From the NCBI GenBank assembly GCA_020026285.1, contig JAHHQS010000042.1:1-24959 (forward strand): a DNA stretch of 24,959 nt. The letters are read 5' to 3'. A program made the position numbers and the translations under genes. Below the pieces are notes generated by a model that saw only the letters and a list, made by a program, of their open reading frames with translations, was not told the DNA's origin and made no database searches. This stretch comes from Parabacteroides sp. (GTDB lineage Bacteria; Bacteroidota; Bacteroidia; Bacteroidales; Tannerellaceae). Below are positions 8,570 through 15,854 of this stretch, in pieces (position 1 is the first letter of the stretch; each line of letters starts with the position of its first letter).

Positions 8570-9769
8570 ATGACAAAAGATAAATTAATGTCGCCAAGTT
8601 TCTGTTATATCTTGGCGGCAAATTTCTTGCTATTCTTTGCGTTCTATCTCATATTGCCTATACTGGCTTTTTATTTACAGGAAGGATTTTCAGCCGGAAA
8701 AGGTATGATAGGCTTTGTTCTTTCGTGTTATACCATAGCCGCTTTATGTATCCGTCCTTTTTCCGGATATTTATTGGATACCTTTTCCAGACGGCCTCTA
8801 TATCTTTTAGCCTATTTCATATTCATATCCATTTTTGGCGGTTACATTTTAGCCACCAGTCTTACCCTGTTTATTGCACTAAGAATTGTGCATGGAATTG
8901 CATTCGGTATGGTTACAGTAGCAGGGAATACCATTGCTATAGATATTCTTCCTTCTTCGAAACGTGGGCAAGGTCTTGGTTTCTATGGATTATCCAATAA
9001 TATAGCCATGAGTTTTGGACCAATGACAGGATTATTCATGCACAATACTTTTTCTTACGAGATTATATTCATGACTTCTCTATTGGTCGGTCTGATCGGT
9101 TTGATTATGGCTTATATGGTCAAAACACCATATAAACCTCCTGTTGAACATATTCCAATCTCATTGGATAGATTCTTCCTAAAAAAAGGAATTTGGGCAG
9201 GAATCGCTTTATTATTGCTTTCTATTCCTTACGGAATGACAACTTCGTATGTAGCCATGTATGCACAGGAAATCGGGATTGAAGTAAACTCCGGACTTTA
9301 TTTCACTTTCATGGCCGGGGGACTAGCAGTTTCCCGTTTGATTTCAGGAAAACAAGTTGATAAAGGACGAATTACCAAAGTAATCATATGGGGTATGTAT
9401 TTAGCTTGTATAACTTTCTTTGCACTTGCTGCTTTAAATTACATAATGCAACTAAATCACACTTTAGGTTCTTACTTATACATAGCTATCGCTCTGTCTC
9501 AAGGTATTGCCTTTGGTACCATGTTCCCTGCATTCAATACATTATTTGTCAATTTAGCTCCGCACAGCCAACGAGGGACTGCCACTTCAACTTATCTGAC
9601 AAGTTGGGATATCGGACTTGGTTTCGGATTAATGACCGGAGGAAGTATAGCCGGAAGATTTAATGGTTTTGACGCTGCATTCTTTTTCGGGGCTTGTCTG
9701 ACTGTTATATCAACTGCATTCTTCATATTGAAAGCAGGACCGCATTTTGATAAAGAAAAACTAAGATAA
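8570..9769 (+). CDS. MFS transporter
   Basis: This 399-residue protein has about twelve hydrophobic segments and the major-facilitator motif A in the loop after TM2 (GYLLDTFSRRPLY, at about residues 64-76). Its second half begins after a central hydrophilic loop near residue 190 (KTPYKPPVEHIPISLDRFF). The AGNTIAIDILPSSKRGQGLGFYGLSNNIA segment is typical of small-molecule/drug exporters of the YfcJ/arabinose-efflux-like type. It acts at the inner membrane; substrate unknown. It sits 5 bp upstream of pdxB, so translation of the two is probably coupled, but nothing in the sequence shows a link to vitamin B6. Confidence 0.9.
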   Translation: MTKDKLMSPSFCYILAANFLLFFAFYLILPILAFYLQEGFSAGKGMIGFVLSCYTIAALCIRPFSGYLLDTFSRRPLYLLAYFIFISIFGGYILATSLTLFIALRIVHGIAFGMVTVAGNTIAIDILPSSKRGQGLGFYGLSNNIAMSFGPMTGLFMHNTFSYEIIFMTSLLVGLIGLIMAYMVKTPYKPPVEHIPISLDRFFLKKGIWAGIALLLLSIPYGMTTSYVAMYAQEIGIEVNSGLYFTFMAGGLAVSRLISGKQVDKGRITKVIIWGMYLACITFFALAALNYIMQLNHTLGSYLYIAIALSQGIAFGTMFPAFNTLFVNLAPHSQRGTATSTYLTSWDIGLGFGLMTGGSIAGRFNGFDAAFFFGACLTVISTAFFILKAGPHFDKEKLR

Positions 9770-9774
9770 AACAA

Positions 9775-10890
9775 ATGAAAATAGTAGCTGATAATACAAT
9801 CCCTTTTTTAAAGGGGATTTGTGAGCCTGTTGCTGACATATCTTATCTTCCAGCTAAAGGCTTCACCCCAGAATCGATTAAAAACGCCGATGTCCTAATA
9901 GTTCGCAGTATTGACAAATGTACAAAAGACCTGTTATCAGGTACTGATGTCAAGTTAATTACTACCGCAACAATCGGTTTCGACCATATAGACATCCATT
10001 ATTGCGAACAAAACAATATTACCTGGAAAAATGCTCCAGGTTGTAATGCCCCTTCTGTTGCACAATACGTCATGTCTTCGCTTATCAATATCAGTTTACG
10101 TAAAGGAGAACCTTTAAAAGGTAAGACCTTAGGGATAATTGGTGTTGGTCATGTAGGGAAACAGGTGGAGAAATTAGCTCACTTGTTTGGAATGAAGATA
10201 CTTCGTAACGATCCTCCACGTGCAGAATTAGAAGGTCATGAACAATTTGTTTCTATCGATGAACTATTATCTGAATCGGATATTATTACATTACATGTAC
10301 CCTTCACAAAAGAAGGGCTTTATCCAACCTATCATTTAGCAGATGAAGACTTTTTCATGAAGATGAAAAAAGGATCCTGGTTTGTGAATAGTTGCCGAGG
10401 CAGTGTTCATGACACACAAGCTCTTATTAAAGCAAAAAAGGATGGTATTGTTCATGAGACAGTTATTGATTGCTGGGAAAATGAACCTGCGATCAGTCAG
10501 GAACTTTTAGACCTAACGTCTATAGCATCTCCTCATATAGCAGGGTTCTCTGCCGACGGAAAAGCGACAGGAACAAGGATGTGCCTGGAAGAGATACAAT
10601 CTTTCTTTCATATTCAATTTGACAAACTGAACGAGGTGACTCCCAAGAATCCCGATAATCCAATTATTGACTTAAATCAGTTCACAGATCATCGAATAGA
10701 AAGAGCATTCTTAGTCACATTCAATCCGGAATGTATCGATAACCAGCTTCGAAAAGACATTACATCTTTTGAAAGATTAAGAAATAATTACAACCATCCT
10801 CGTGAACCCAAAGCATATCAGATTATCAACGCTACATCAGAAGAATCTGAAATATTAACTCAAATGGGCTTCCAAATTCAATTTGAATAA
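9775..10890 (+). CDS. pdxB: Erythronate-4-phosphate dehydrogenase
   Basis: This 371-residue protein catalyses NAD-dependent oxidation of 4-phospho-D-erythronate, the second step of the DXP-dependent pyridoxal 5'-phosphate pathway, in the cytosol. It has the D-isomer-specific 2-hydroxyacid dehydrogenase layout: an N-terminal catalytic half, a Rossmann core with GIIGVGHVG (120-128), then the catalytic triad Arg208 (NSCRGS), Glu237 (CWENEP) and His254 (SPHIAG). These positions coincide with those of the E. coli enzyme as I recall them. The ATIGFDHID and APGCNAPSVAQYV stretches are PdxB-specific rather than SerA-like. The last 80 or so residues correspond to the PdxB dimerisation domain. It is the final gene of the five-gene run and is followed by a terminator at 10913-10955. 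Confidence 0.95.
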   Translation: MKIVADNTIPFLKGICEPVADISYLPAKGFTPESIKNADVLIVRSIDKCTKDLLSGTDVKLITTATIGFDHIDIHYCEQNNITWKNAPGCNAPSVAQYVMSSLINISLRKGEPLKGKTLGIIGVGHVGKQVEKLAHLFGMKILRNDPPRAELEGHEQFVSIDELLSESDIITLHVPFTKEGLYPTYHLADEDFFMKMKKGSWFVNSCRGSVHDTQALIKAKKDGIVHETVIDCWENEPAISQELLDLTSIASPHIAGFSADGKATGTRMCLEEIQSFFHIQFDKLNEVTPKNPDNPIIDLNQFTDHRIERAFLVTFNPECIDNQLRKDITSFERLRNNYNHPREPKAYQIINATSEESEILTQMGFQIQFE

Positions 10891-10912
10891 ATAAGATCGT
10901 TTTCTAAAAATG

Positions 10913-10955
10913 ATACGCTGGCATCAGATCATTAATCAATCAGATACCAGCGTAT
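10913..10955. terminator. Bidirectional terminator between pdxB and the GH109-type gene
   Basis: ATACGCTGG (10913-10921) pairs with CCAGCGTAT (10947-10955); three more pairs can form inside after one mismatch. On the plus strand the stem is followed by TCTTTTATAT, on the minus strand by CATTTTTAG. It lies between convergent genes and can serve both. Confidence 0.75.
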
Positions 10956-10987
10956 TCTTTTATATAACTATATAAACAGGATTATTC

Positions 10988-12382
10988 TTATCCATGTAAA
11001 ACATTAACCATATCAATTACAGGTAATGGCTTATAATCTCTCCAAGCGCCACGAGTAAAGTCTGGAATATTTACAGAACAACTCTTATTTAAAACAGAAC
11101 GTTCACTCAATTCAACAATAGAAGACCAAGCTGCACAATCATATACCGACTGATCCAATGGATAACCATTACGCAGGCAATAAATCAATCGCCAGTTCAT
11201 GATATAATCCATACCGCCATGACCTCCGGCTTTCTTTGCTTCTTCACCAATATAACGAGTTAATGGATGTTCGAACTTCTTCAGATATTCCTTCTGCTGT
11301 TGTTCATCCATAAATTTATGAGCCTGAATAGAAATCTTTTCTTCCGGATATTTAACAGCAACACCTTTTGTTCCTTGAACCAGATGTATTCTAGAATAAG
11401 GCTGAGGAGTTGTCGTATCGTGCTGAATCAATAGAGTTCTTCCGTTAGCTGTATGAATCAGTGTGTTATTCATATCACCCAACTTATACCTTTCAGACAA
11501 AGTAATACGTTCGTCATCCTTCAAATTCTCTTCTGCCCATTTATGCAAGCCAAATTGGTCAGTTGACATAGAAGTCAGATAATCCATTCTGTCACCACGA
11601 TTAATACCCATTATCTGTGCAATCGGGCCCAAACCGTGGGTTGGATAAGGATTTCCAGTATGGAATTTACTATAACGCAATCTCCAATGTTTGTAATATC
11701 CATTAAATTTTTCTCCAGCCAATGTATGAATGTAAGCACCTTCAGTATGAATAATCTCACCAAGTTCACCCTGACGAGCCATATTCAATGTAGCCAGTTC
11801 GAAGAAGTCATAACAGCAATTCTCCAACATCATACAGTGTAACTGAGTTTCCTCAGCTTTATCAACCAGAGCCCAGCAATCTTTTACAGTTAATGCAGCA
11901 GGAACTTCAATCGTCACATGCTTACCGTGATCCATAGCATACAACGCAATAGGCACATGCAGATTCCAAGGAGTAGCATTGTAAATAAGGTCGATATCAT
12001 CACGTTCACACATTTTTTTCCAATCTTCTTCTCCGGAATAAACAGCAGCTTCCTTTCGACCATTTTTTCTAAGAACATCTTGCGCTCTTTTTATTTTCTC
12101 TTGGTCCAATTCACATAAAGCAACAACCTCTACTCCTTCCATCTGACTGAAATGAGAAAAAGCAGTAAAGCCACGACCAAGTCCCACAATACCAACATGA
12201 ACTACAGGAAGAGGCTTACAACGAAGATCCATAACACATTTTCCTTTACGAGGAGGAATTTCGTCAATTACGACATCACTTATTGGCGATTGACTTGTAG
12301 CAGCCTGAGCTGTTACTGAATTCATTGCTGTTGCGGCACCACCAGCTAATGACCATTTCAAGAAGTTTCTTCTATTCATCAT
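10988..12382 (-). CDS. GH109-type Gfo/Idh/MocA-fold glycosidase or oxidoreductase
   Basis: This 464-residue protein has a Rossmann domain (GIVGLGRG, 64-71) and the C-terminal alpha/beta domain of the Gfo/Idh/MocA family. It resembles glycoside hydrolase family 109, the NAD-dependent alpha-N-acetylgalactosaminidases. Shared features are the TIEVPAALT stretch (Glu159), ENCCY (187-191), YPTHGLGP (246-253), INRGDR, the HGGMDY motif and the IPDFTRGAWR ending. By family knowledge the Glu, the two Tyr and the His in these motifs line the active site, where NAD is recycled during an oxidation-elimination mechanism. A twin-arginine signal NRRNFLK with a hydrophobic stretch (about 3-27) predicts export by Tat already bound to cofactor. 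The gene stands alone between a shared terminator and its own promoter. Many Bacteroidales carry several GH109 paralogues with untested activities, so the exact substrate is uncertain. Confidence 0.85.
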   Translation of the reverse strand: MMNRRNFLKWSLAGGAATAMNSVTAQAATSQSPISDVVIDEIPPRKGKCVMDLRCKPLPVVHVGIVGLGRGFTAFSHFSQMEGVEVVALCELDQEKIKRAQDVLRKNGRKEAAVYSGEEDWKKMCERDDIDLIYNATPWNLHVPIALYAMDHGKHVTIEVPAALTVKDCWALVDKAEETQLHCMMLENCCYDFFELATLNMARQGELGEIIHTEGAYIHTLAGEKFNGYYKHWRLRYSKFHTGNPYPTHGLGPIAQIMGINRGDRMDYLTSMSTDQFGLHKWAEENLKDDERITLSERYKLGDMNNTLIHTANGRTLLIQHDTTTPQPYSRIHLVQGTKGVAVKYPEEKISIQAHKFMDEQQQKEYLKKFEHPLTRYIGEEAKKAGGHGGMDYIMNWRLIYCLRNGYPLDQSVYDCAAWSSIVELSERSVLNKSCSVNIPDFTRGAWRDYKPLPVIDMVNVLHG

Positions 12383-12412
12383 GGACTTATAGATTTATAA
12401 ATTATCGATTTT

Positions 12413-12446
12413 CAAATTTAATAACAAAATTTGAAGTCGCAGCAAA
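12413..12446 (-). promoter_or_regulatory. Possible promoter of the GH109-type gene
   Basis: On the minus strand TTTG (12446-12443) is followed after 22 bp by TAAATTTG (12420-12413). The -7 matches TAnnTTTG, but the spacing is 1-2 bp longer than usual. The leader before the ATG at 12382 would be about 20-25 nt. Confidence 0.45.
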
Positions 12447-12500
12447 AGTTTGTTTTAAAATGCATAAAACAAAACTTAACATTTTTTAGATTCATATATA

Positions 12501-12531
12501 TTGACAAATATATTGACAAGTCTTACCTTTG
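12501..12531 (+). promoter_or_regulatory. Strong orphan promoter on the plus strand
   Basis: TTG (12501-12503), exactly 20 bp, then TACCTTTG (12524-12531) is an excellent match to the Bacteroidetes promoter. The -33 lies in a perfect tandem repeat of ATATATTGACAA (12496-12507 and 12508-12519). No gene follows on this strand for more than 8 kb, so the promoter must drive a short RNA or antisense transcription. Confidence 0.7.
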
Positions 12532-12537
12532 CATCGT

Positions 12538-12612
12538 GGTTTTTTCATAATAGTATTAGATTTAAGGTTAACAAAGTTGGTTAGGGGTTGTCGTGAGACA
12601 ACCTTTAATTAT
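12538..12612 (+). ncRNA. Putative small RNA of about 70-75 nt
   Basis: A transcript from the promoter at 12501-12531 would start near 12538 and run into a 12-bp stem, TTAGGGGTTGTC (12581-12592) with GACAACCTTTAA (12597-12608), closed by the GNRA tetraloop GTGA (12593-12596) and followed by a T-rich TTATTTATATACTTTTC tract. The first 45 nt contain no ATG. TTTAAGGTT near 12561-12569 could compete with the 5' arm of the stem for AACCTTTAA, so an alternative fold is possible. The promoter and hairpin are directly visible. That this is a stable, functional RNA is inference, and I do not recognise a named family. The ends are estimates. Confidence 0.5.
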
Positions 12613-12740
12613 TTATATACTTTTCTTATTGAATTCACAAATTACACATTTCTTAATAATCGACTAAAAAGCAAAGGTTTATCAAGTTTCGGTTTCCTAT
12701 AAGTGTAAACATTTATCATCAAAATATTTCCATAAAAAAA

Positions 12741-12802
12741 GTTTCATTGTAGTGAAACTTTAGTTTCGGTACTACGAAACTTTGGTTTCATCACAATGAA
12801 AC
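12741..12802. repeat. Array of three GTTTC...GAAAC palindromes, 22-bp period
   Basis: Three 18-bp units, each opening with GTTTC and closing with GAAAC, are spaced exactly 22 bp apart: 12741-12758, 12763-12780 and 12785-12802, separated by TTTA and TTTG. The 8-bp centres are ATTGTAGT, GGTACTAC and ATCACAAT. Unit 1 is nearly the reverse complement of unit 3, so the array can fold either as three small hairpins or as one long one with unit 2 at its tip. It lies 86 bp beyond the wbqC stop and could end the dapB operon transcript. It is not a CRISPR array: the units are palindromes and the spacers only 4 bp. Confidence 0.8.
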
Positions 12803-12887
12803 TCCATAAATAAAACTTTATTTCTTCAAAAAGTTTCTATTATTTTATCTTTCTTCCAAACAGTTCTATAAAACACGAAACTCTTTA

Positions 12888-13511
12888 TCAAACTGCTGAA
12901 TTCTTTAATACCAGAATACTTTCAGGTCCCATATTGAATAGTAAATCGACAATACTCAAATTGGGAAGGAAGCCAAAACGTTCTTTAAACACCTGATAAT
13001 ATGGTACAGGAGAAAATGTTTTATCATGAGCTTCGTGTTTTGGACGGATTATTTCCCGATAGTCAGCCGTTACCTCTGGCTGATATTCTGTTGTCTGTAC
13101 TATTTGGGGTTCCAGACCTATCAAATTACATATAACTTCTCGTAAAGATTCATTGAAGTCCATTAGAAAATCATACTTCTTTTCGTAAAAAGGGGCAAAA
13201 TCTTCTTCATAATATTCAAAGAAAGGGCTCATTCGGTAGGCAGAAACCAAAGCATTCCAATGCAAGTGACGCCAGTTCCCATGGTCGGAAATCCGAATAT
13301 CTCGCGTCAAACATTTAGGAGTGTCAGGTTTTACAATAGGAACAGTCAATGATTGTGGTCCATTGGCCGCCGCAATGACACAACGATTACGATAGGTTTG
13401 TTTTAAATAATTTTCCTGTGTTTCTAAAAAGAGATGTTCATACGTATACAACTTGGTATATAATTGTACAGGGCCTAAATAGGCTGTTGAAATATAAGCT
13501 GTTGAATTCAT
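12888..13511 (-). CDS. WbqC-family protein
   Basis: This 207-residue soluble protein has no signal peptide and fits the WbqC-like family (named after an E. coli O-antigen cluster gene). Recognisable stretches are the N-terminal TAYLGPVQLYTKL, YRNRCVIAAANGPQSLTVPIV, the ISDHGNWRHLHWNALVSAYRMSPFFEYYEEDFAPFYEK core (about 74-112) and the C-terminal SIVDLLFNMGPES. The biochemical role of the family is not established; some members sit with surface-polysaccharide genes. Here it is the last gene of the dapB-lepB-lepB' operon, 8 bp after the second signal peptidase gene, so co-expression is near certain while a functional link is not shown. Confidence 0.85.
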   Translation of the reverse strand: MNSTAYISTAYLGPVQLYTKLYTYEHLFLETQENYLKQTYRNRCVIAAANGPQSLTVPIVKPDTPKCLTRDIRISDHGNWRHLHWNALVSAYRMSPFFEYYEEDFAPFYEKKYDFLMDFNESLREVICNLIGLEPQIVQTTEYQPEVTADYREIIRPKHEAHDKTFSPVPYYQVFKERFGFLPNLSIVDLLFNMGPESILVLKNSAV

Positions 13512-13519
13512 TTATAGAT

Positions 13520-14377
13520 TTATCTGTTTATACATTTAAAACATTCAGCCTCATGAAAGCAGAACCAACGGAAAAAGATCTTTCCAAGGATATGATCTTC
13601 GGGGATGATACCTAAATGCCGGGAATCAATCGCATTATTTACATTATCAGAAAGGAACCAGTAGTAATCTTGCTTGAAGAAGAAGTAATCCATCTGTTTA
13701 CCATCTTGATAAAGCTTTCCATCTTTAATAACAATATGTCCGTTACTCTCCTTCCGTATAGCCTCTCTACAAACTAACAAAGAAATACTATCCAGTTCGT
13801 ATGCTCGGTCTTTCTTCGGTACAACAAACTGAAACAACAGCGATGAATCTTTTCTTAAATATCTCTTCATATCAGCAGGCAAATCCTCACGAATCTGATA
13901 TGCTTCGAAAGCTGTTAGTATACAAGTTATCTTTTCTTTCTGTGATCTGATATTCCTTGGATGGATTTTCAGTTTATTTACTGACTGAAAGAAAACATCT
14001 CTAACTTCCGGCTCAACCACATAAGTATTCAAACTGTTCGGAGAATAGGAAAAACTTTTTTCGTTAACCTGGAAAGAAAAAGGACTAATTAAAATAGTAT
14101 CACCAGGCGTGCCTATACAACGGCTGATGAATTTCGGGGAATCGACAGAATCTTTTCGAAGAGGGCTGTTAAACAAGAAAAGAGAATTCCGTTCAATATC
14201 CTTTTTGAAAAACATTTTATCAAGAAGGACGAAATCACCTTTGTGCAAACTTGTTTCCATAGAATCGGTAGTGATATGTAACGATTCAACTACAAACAGT
14301 CGACAACCTATCACCAAAGCTATAACCAATAAGGATATGAATAGCCAACAGACTCGTTGCACAAGGTTTATTTTCAT
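13520..14377 (-). CDS. Divergent signal peptidase I paralogue lacking the catalytic lysine
   Basis: This 285-residue membrane protein belongs to the S26 signal peptidase I family. One N-terminal membrane segment (about 9-30) is followed by the nucleophile motif TDSMETSL (Ser39), box C KGDFVLLDK, box D ISRCIGTPGD (84-93) and box E SDNVNNAIDSRHLG (243-256). In ordinary signal peptidases box D reads KR.xGxPGD with the lysine as general base. Here that position is Ser85 (codon AGC, 14123-14125), and the box E glycine is also replaced (SDN for GDN). Insertions bring the protein to a length close to that of usual enzymes. It follows a complete lepB by 59 bp and precedes wbqC by 8 bp. It may be inactive, may use another base, or may have a specialised partner role. 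Family call secure; activity uncertain. Confidence 0.88.
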   Translation of the reverse strand: MKINLVQRVCWLFISLLVIALVIGCRLFVVESLHITTDSMETSLHKGDFVLLDKMFFKKDIERNSLFLFNSPLRKDSVDSPKFISRCIGTPGDTILISPFSFQVNEKSFSYSPNSLNTYVVEPEVRDVFFQSVNKLKIHPRNIRSQKEKITCILTAFEAYQIREDLPADMKRYLRKDSSLLFQFVVPKKDRAYELDSISLLVCREAIRKESNGHIVIKDGKLYQDGKQMDYFFFKQDYYWFLSDNVNNAIDSRHLGIIPEDHILGKIFFRWFCFHEAECFKCINR

Positions 14378-14398
14378 AATAATTAAAAAGGATCCATC

Positions 14399-14421
14399 CG
14401 GGACTTAAATTCTAAGCCCCG
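14399..14421 (-). promoter_or_regulatory. Hairpin between the two signal peptidase genes
   Basis: CGGGACTTA (14399-14407) is nearly complementary to TAAGCCCCG (14413-14421). On the minus-strand RNA the one imperfect pair becomes G-U, giving a continuous 9-bp stem with a 5-nt loop. A T-run (TTTTTAATTAT) follows about ten bases later, just before the second gene's ATG at 14377. It could be an attenuator or processing site that lowers expression of the downstream genes. Confidence 0.4.
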
Positions 14422-14436
14422 AGATAGATTTATCTA

Positions 14437-15843
14437 TTATTTAATATTATCGACCCAACGGAACAGACGTTCCCAACGGATTCCGCCATCAAACAGACTA
14501 CGATCTTTATCTAATGACAACCAGATCATAATAGGTTTACCTACAATATGGTCTTCCGGAACAAAACCCCATGAACGACTGTCTGCACTATTATGACGAT
14601 TATCACCCATCATCCAATAATAATCATATTTGAATGTATAAGAAGTAGCCTTTTCTCCATTTATATAAATTTCACCGTTCTTTTCTTCCAGTTTATTGTG
14701 TTCATAATTTCGGATACAACGGCGATAAATAGCCATATTATCAGCAGTAAGCTGAATAGTAGCACCTTTCTTAGGGATCCAGATTGGGCCATAATTATCA
14801 CGAGTCCAACCATTATCATAATCAACCGGATAATACATCTGTCCGCCCATGATATCAGGTTCTACAACTACTTTCTTTACAGAAGGAACTTTCTGTACCT
14901 GAGCAAGCATGCTTTGTGTCATCGGGAAACGATAAACAGTATTATAGGTTCCGTTAGCATTCGGTTTGAATCCCAGGTATGAAAGAGCATCCAGATCGCC
15001 AACAACACAAGGCTGTCCATAAGGCATGTAATCATCTCTACTTACTCCCCACTTACGAAACATTGTTTCTGTAAAAGGAGATTCTGTCTCTACAAAATAG
15101 TTCAACTGCATTTCTTTCGGATTCTGAGCAGCTTTACCATTAATATATACCTGATTTGCACGAACGCTCAAACTATCACCAGGAAGTCCGACACAACGTT
15201 TTACATAATTCTCACGTTTATCAACCGGACGATACATGATTTCACCAAAACTCTGTTTATTCATAGAGATAGCATCACGACCATACATCTCAACCAATGT
15301 ATAGTAATCCGGATTCTGCTGTAAAGTAGCAATTGTATCACCAGCAGGGAAATTGAAAACAACAATATCATTACGCTGAACCTTTCCTAAACCGGCTACA
15401 CGTTTGTAATCCCATTTCGGCCAATCCAGATAGGATTTACAGTTCAATACAGGCAACGTATTCTGAACCAAAGGGAATGATATCGGAGTATTAGGGACTC
15501 TTGGTCCATAACTCAACTTGCTGACAAATAAGAAATCACCTACTCGTAAAGATTTCTCTAATGAAGAACTTGGAATTTGATAGTTCTGGAAAATGAACAA
15601 ATTAATGATATAAACTGCAACTAATGCAAAAAGAATATCATCTATCCAATCATAAATATTACGCAGTTTAGGATTATTTGTCTTTTTCCAGGCACTCCAT
15701 GGAATGAATTTGGTAAGATAGATATCAACCAATAGAATGATACCTAAAAGAAGCCACGGATTCATCATCCACAGACAGAATAAAGCATAGAGGGTTGTTG
15801 CTATTCCAAACTTAACCCACTGTCTGGTTGGAAACTTTTTCAT
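14437..15843 (-). CDS. lepB: Signal peptidase I
   Basis: This 468-residue inner-membrane protease removes signal peptides from secreted proteins. Hydrophobic segments lie at about 12-29, 31-48 and 70-86, more than the one or two usual in short forms. The nucleophile is Ser94 in IPSSSLEKSLRVGDF (90-104), and the general base is Lys215 in VKRCVGLPGD (214-223). Box E reads MGDNRHNSADSRSWGFVPEDHIVGK near the C terminus. The large insertion between boxes C and D (about 115-210) and a second one before box E explain why it is much longer than the Gram-positive enzymes; long forms are usual in Bacteroidetes. It lies 11 bp after dapB and is the likely main signal peptidase, given that the next gene lacks the lysine. 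Confidence 0.95.
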   Translation of the reverse strand: MKKFPTRQWVKFGIATTLYALFCLWMMNPWLLLGIILLVDIYLTKFIPWSAWKKTNNPKLRNIYDWIDDILFALVAVYIINLFIFQNYQIPSSSLEKSLRVGDFLFVSKLSYGPRVPNTPISFPLVQNTLPVLNCKSYLDWPKWDYKRVAGLGKVQRNDIVVFNFPAGDTIATLQQNPDYYTLVEMYGRDAISMNKQSFGEIMYRPVDKRENYVKRCVGLPGDSLSVRANQVYINGKAAQNPKEMQLNYFVETESPFTETMFRKWGVSRDDYMPYGQPCVVGDLDALSYLGFKPNANGTYNTVYRFPMTQSMLAQVQKVPSVKKVVVEPDIMGGQMYYPVDYDNGWTRDNYGPIWIPKKGATIQLTADNMAIYRRCIRNYEHNKLEEKNGEIYINGEKATSYTFKYDYYWMMGDNRHNSADSRSWGFVPEDHIVGKPIMIWLSLDKDRSLFDGGIRWERLFRWVDNIK

Positions 15844-15854
15844 ATATGACTTTT

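Larger units (their letters stand above)
12383..12887. other. Gene-free region with short RNA and palindrome array
   Basis: No protein-coding gene fits in these 505 bp on either strand. From left to right it holds a minus-strand promoter for the GH109-type gene (12413-12446), a plus-strand promoter and short RNA ending in a hairpin (12501-12612), an AT-rich part with a lone GTTTCGGT (12686-12693) resembling half of a palindrome unit, and an array of three palindromes (12741-12802). It separates the end of the dapB operon from the GH109-type gene. Confidence 0.7.

Noticed and set aside
12741..12802. Regularly spaced repeat that might be a CRISPR array
   Set aside because: Units are 18-bp palindromes with 4-bp spacers and only three copies; no cas genes nearby.
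13520..14377. Second signal peptidase as a pseudogene
   Set aside because: The frame is complete, other motifs are kept and it is embedded in an operon with short gaps, so a changed function is more likely than decay.
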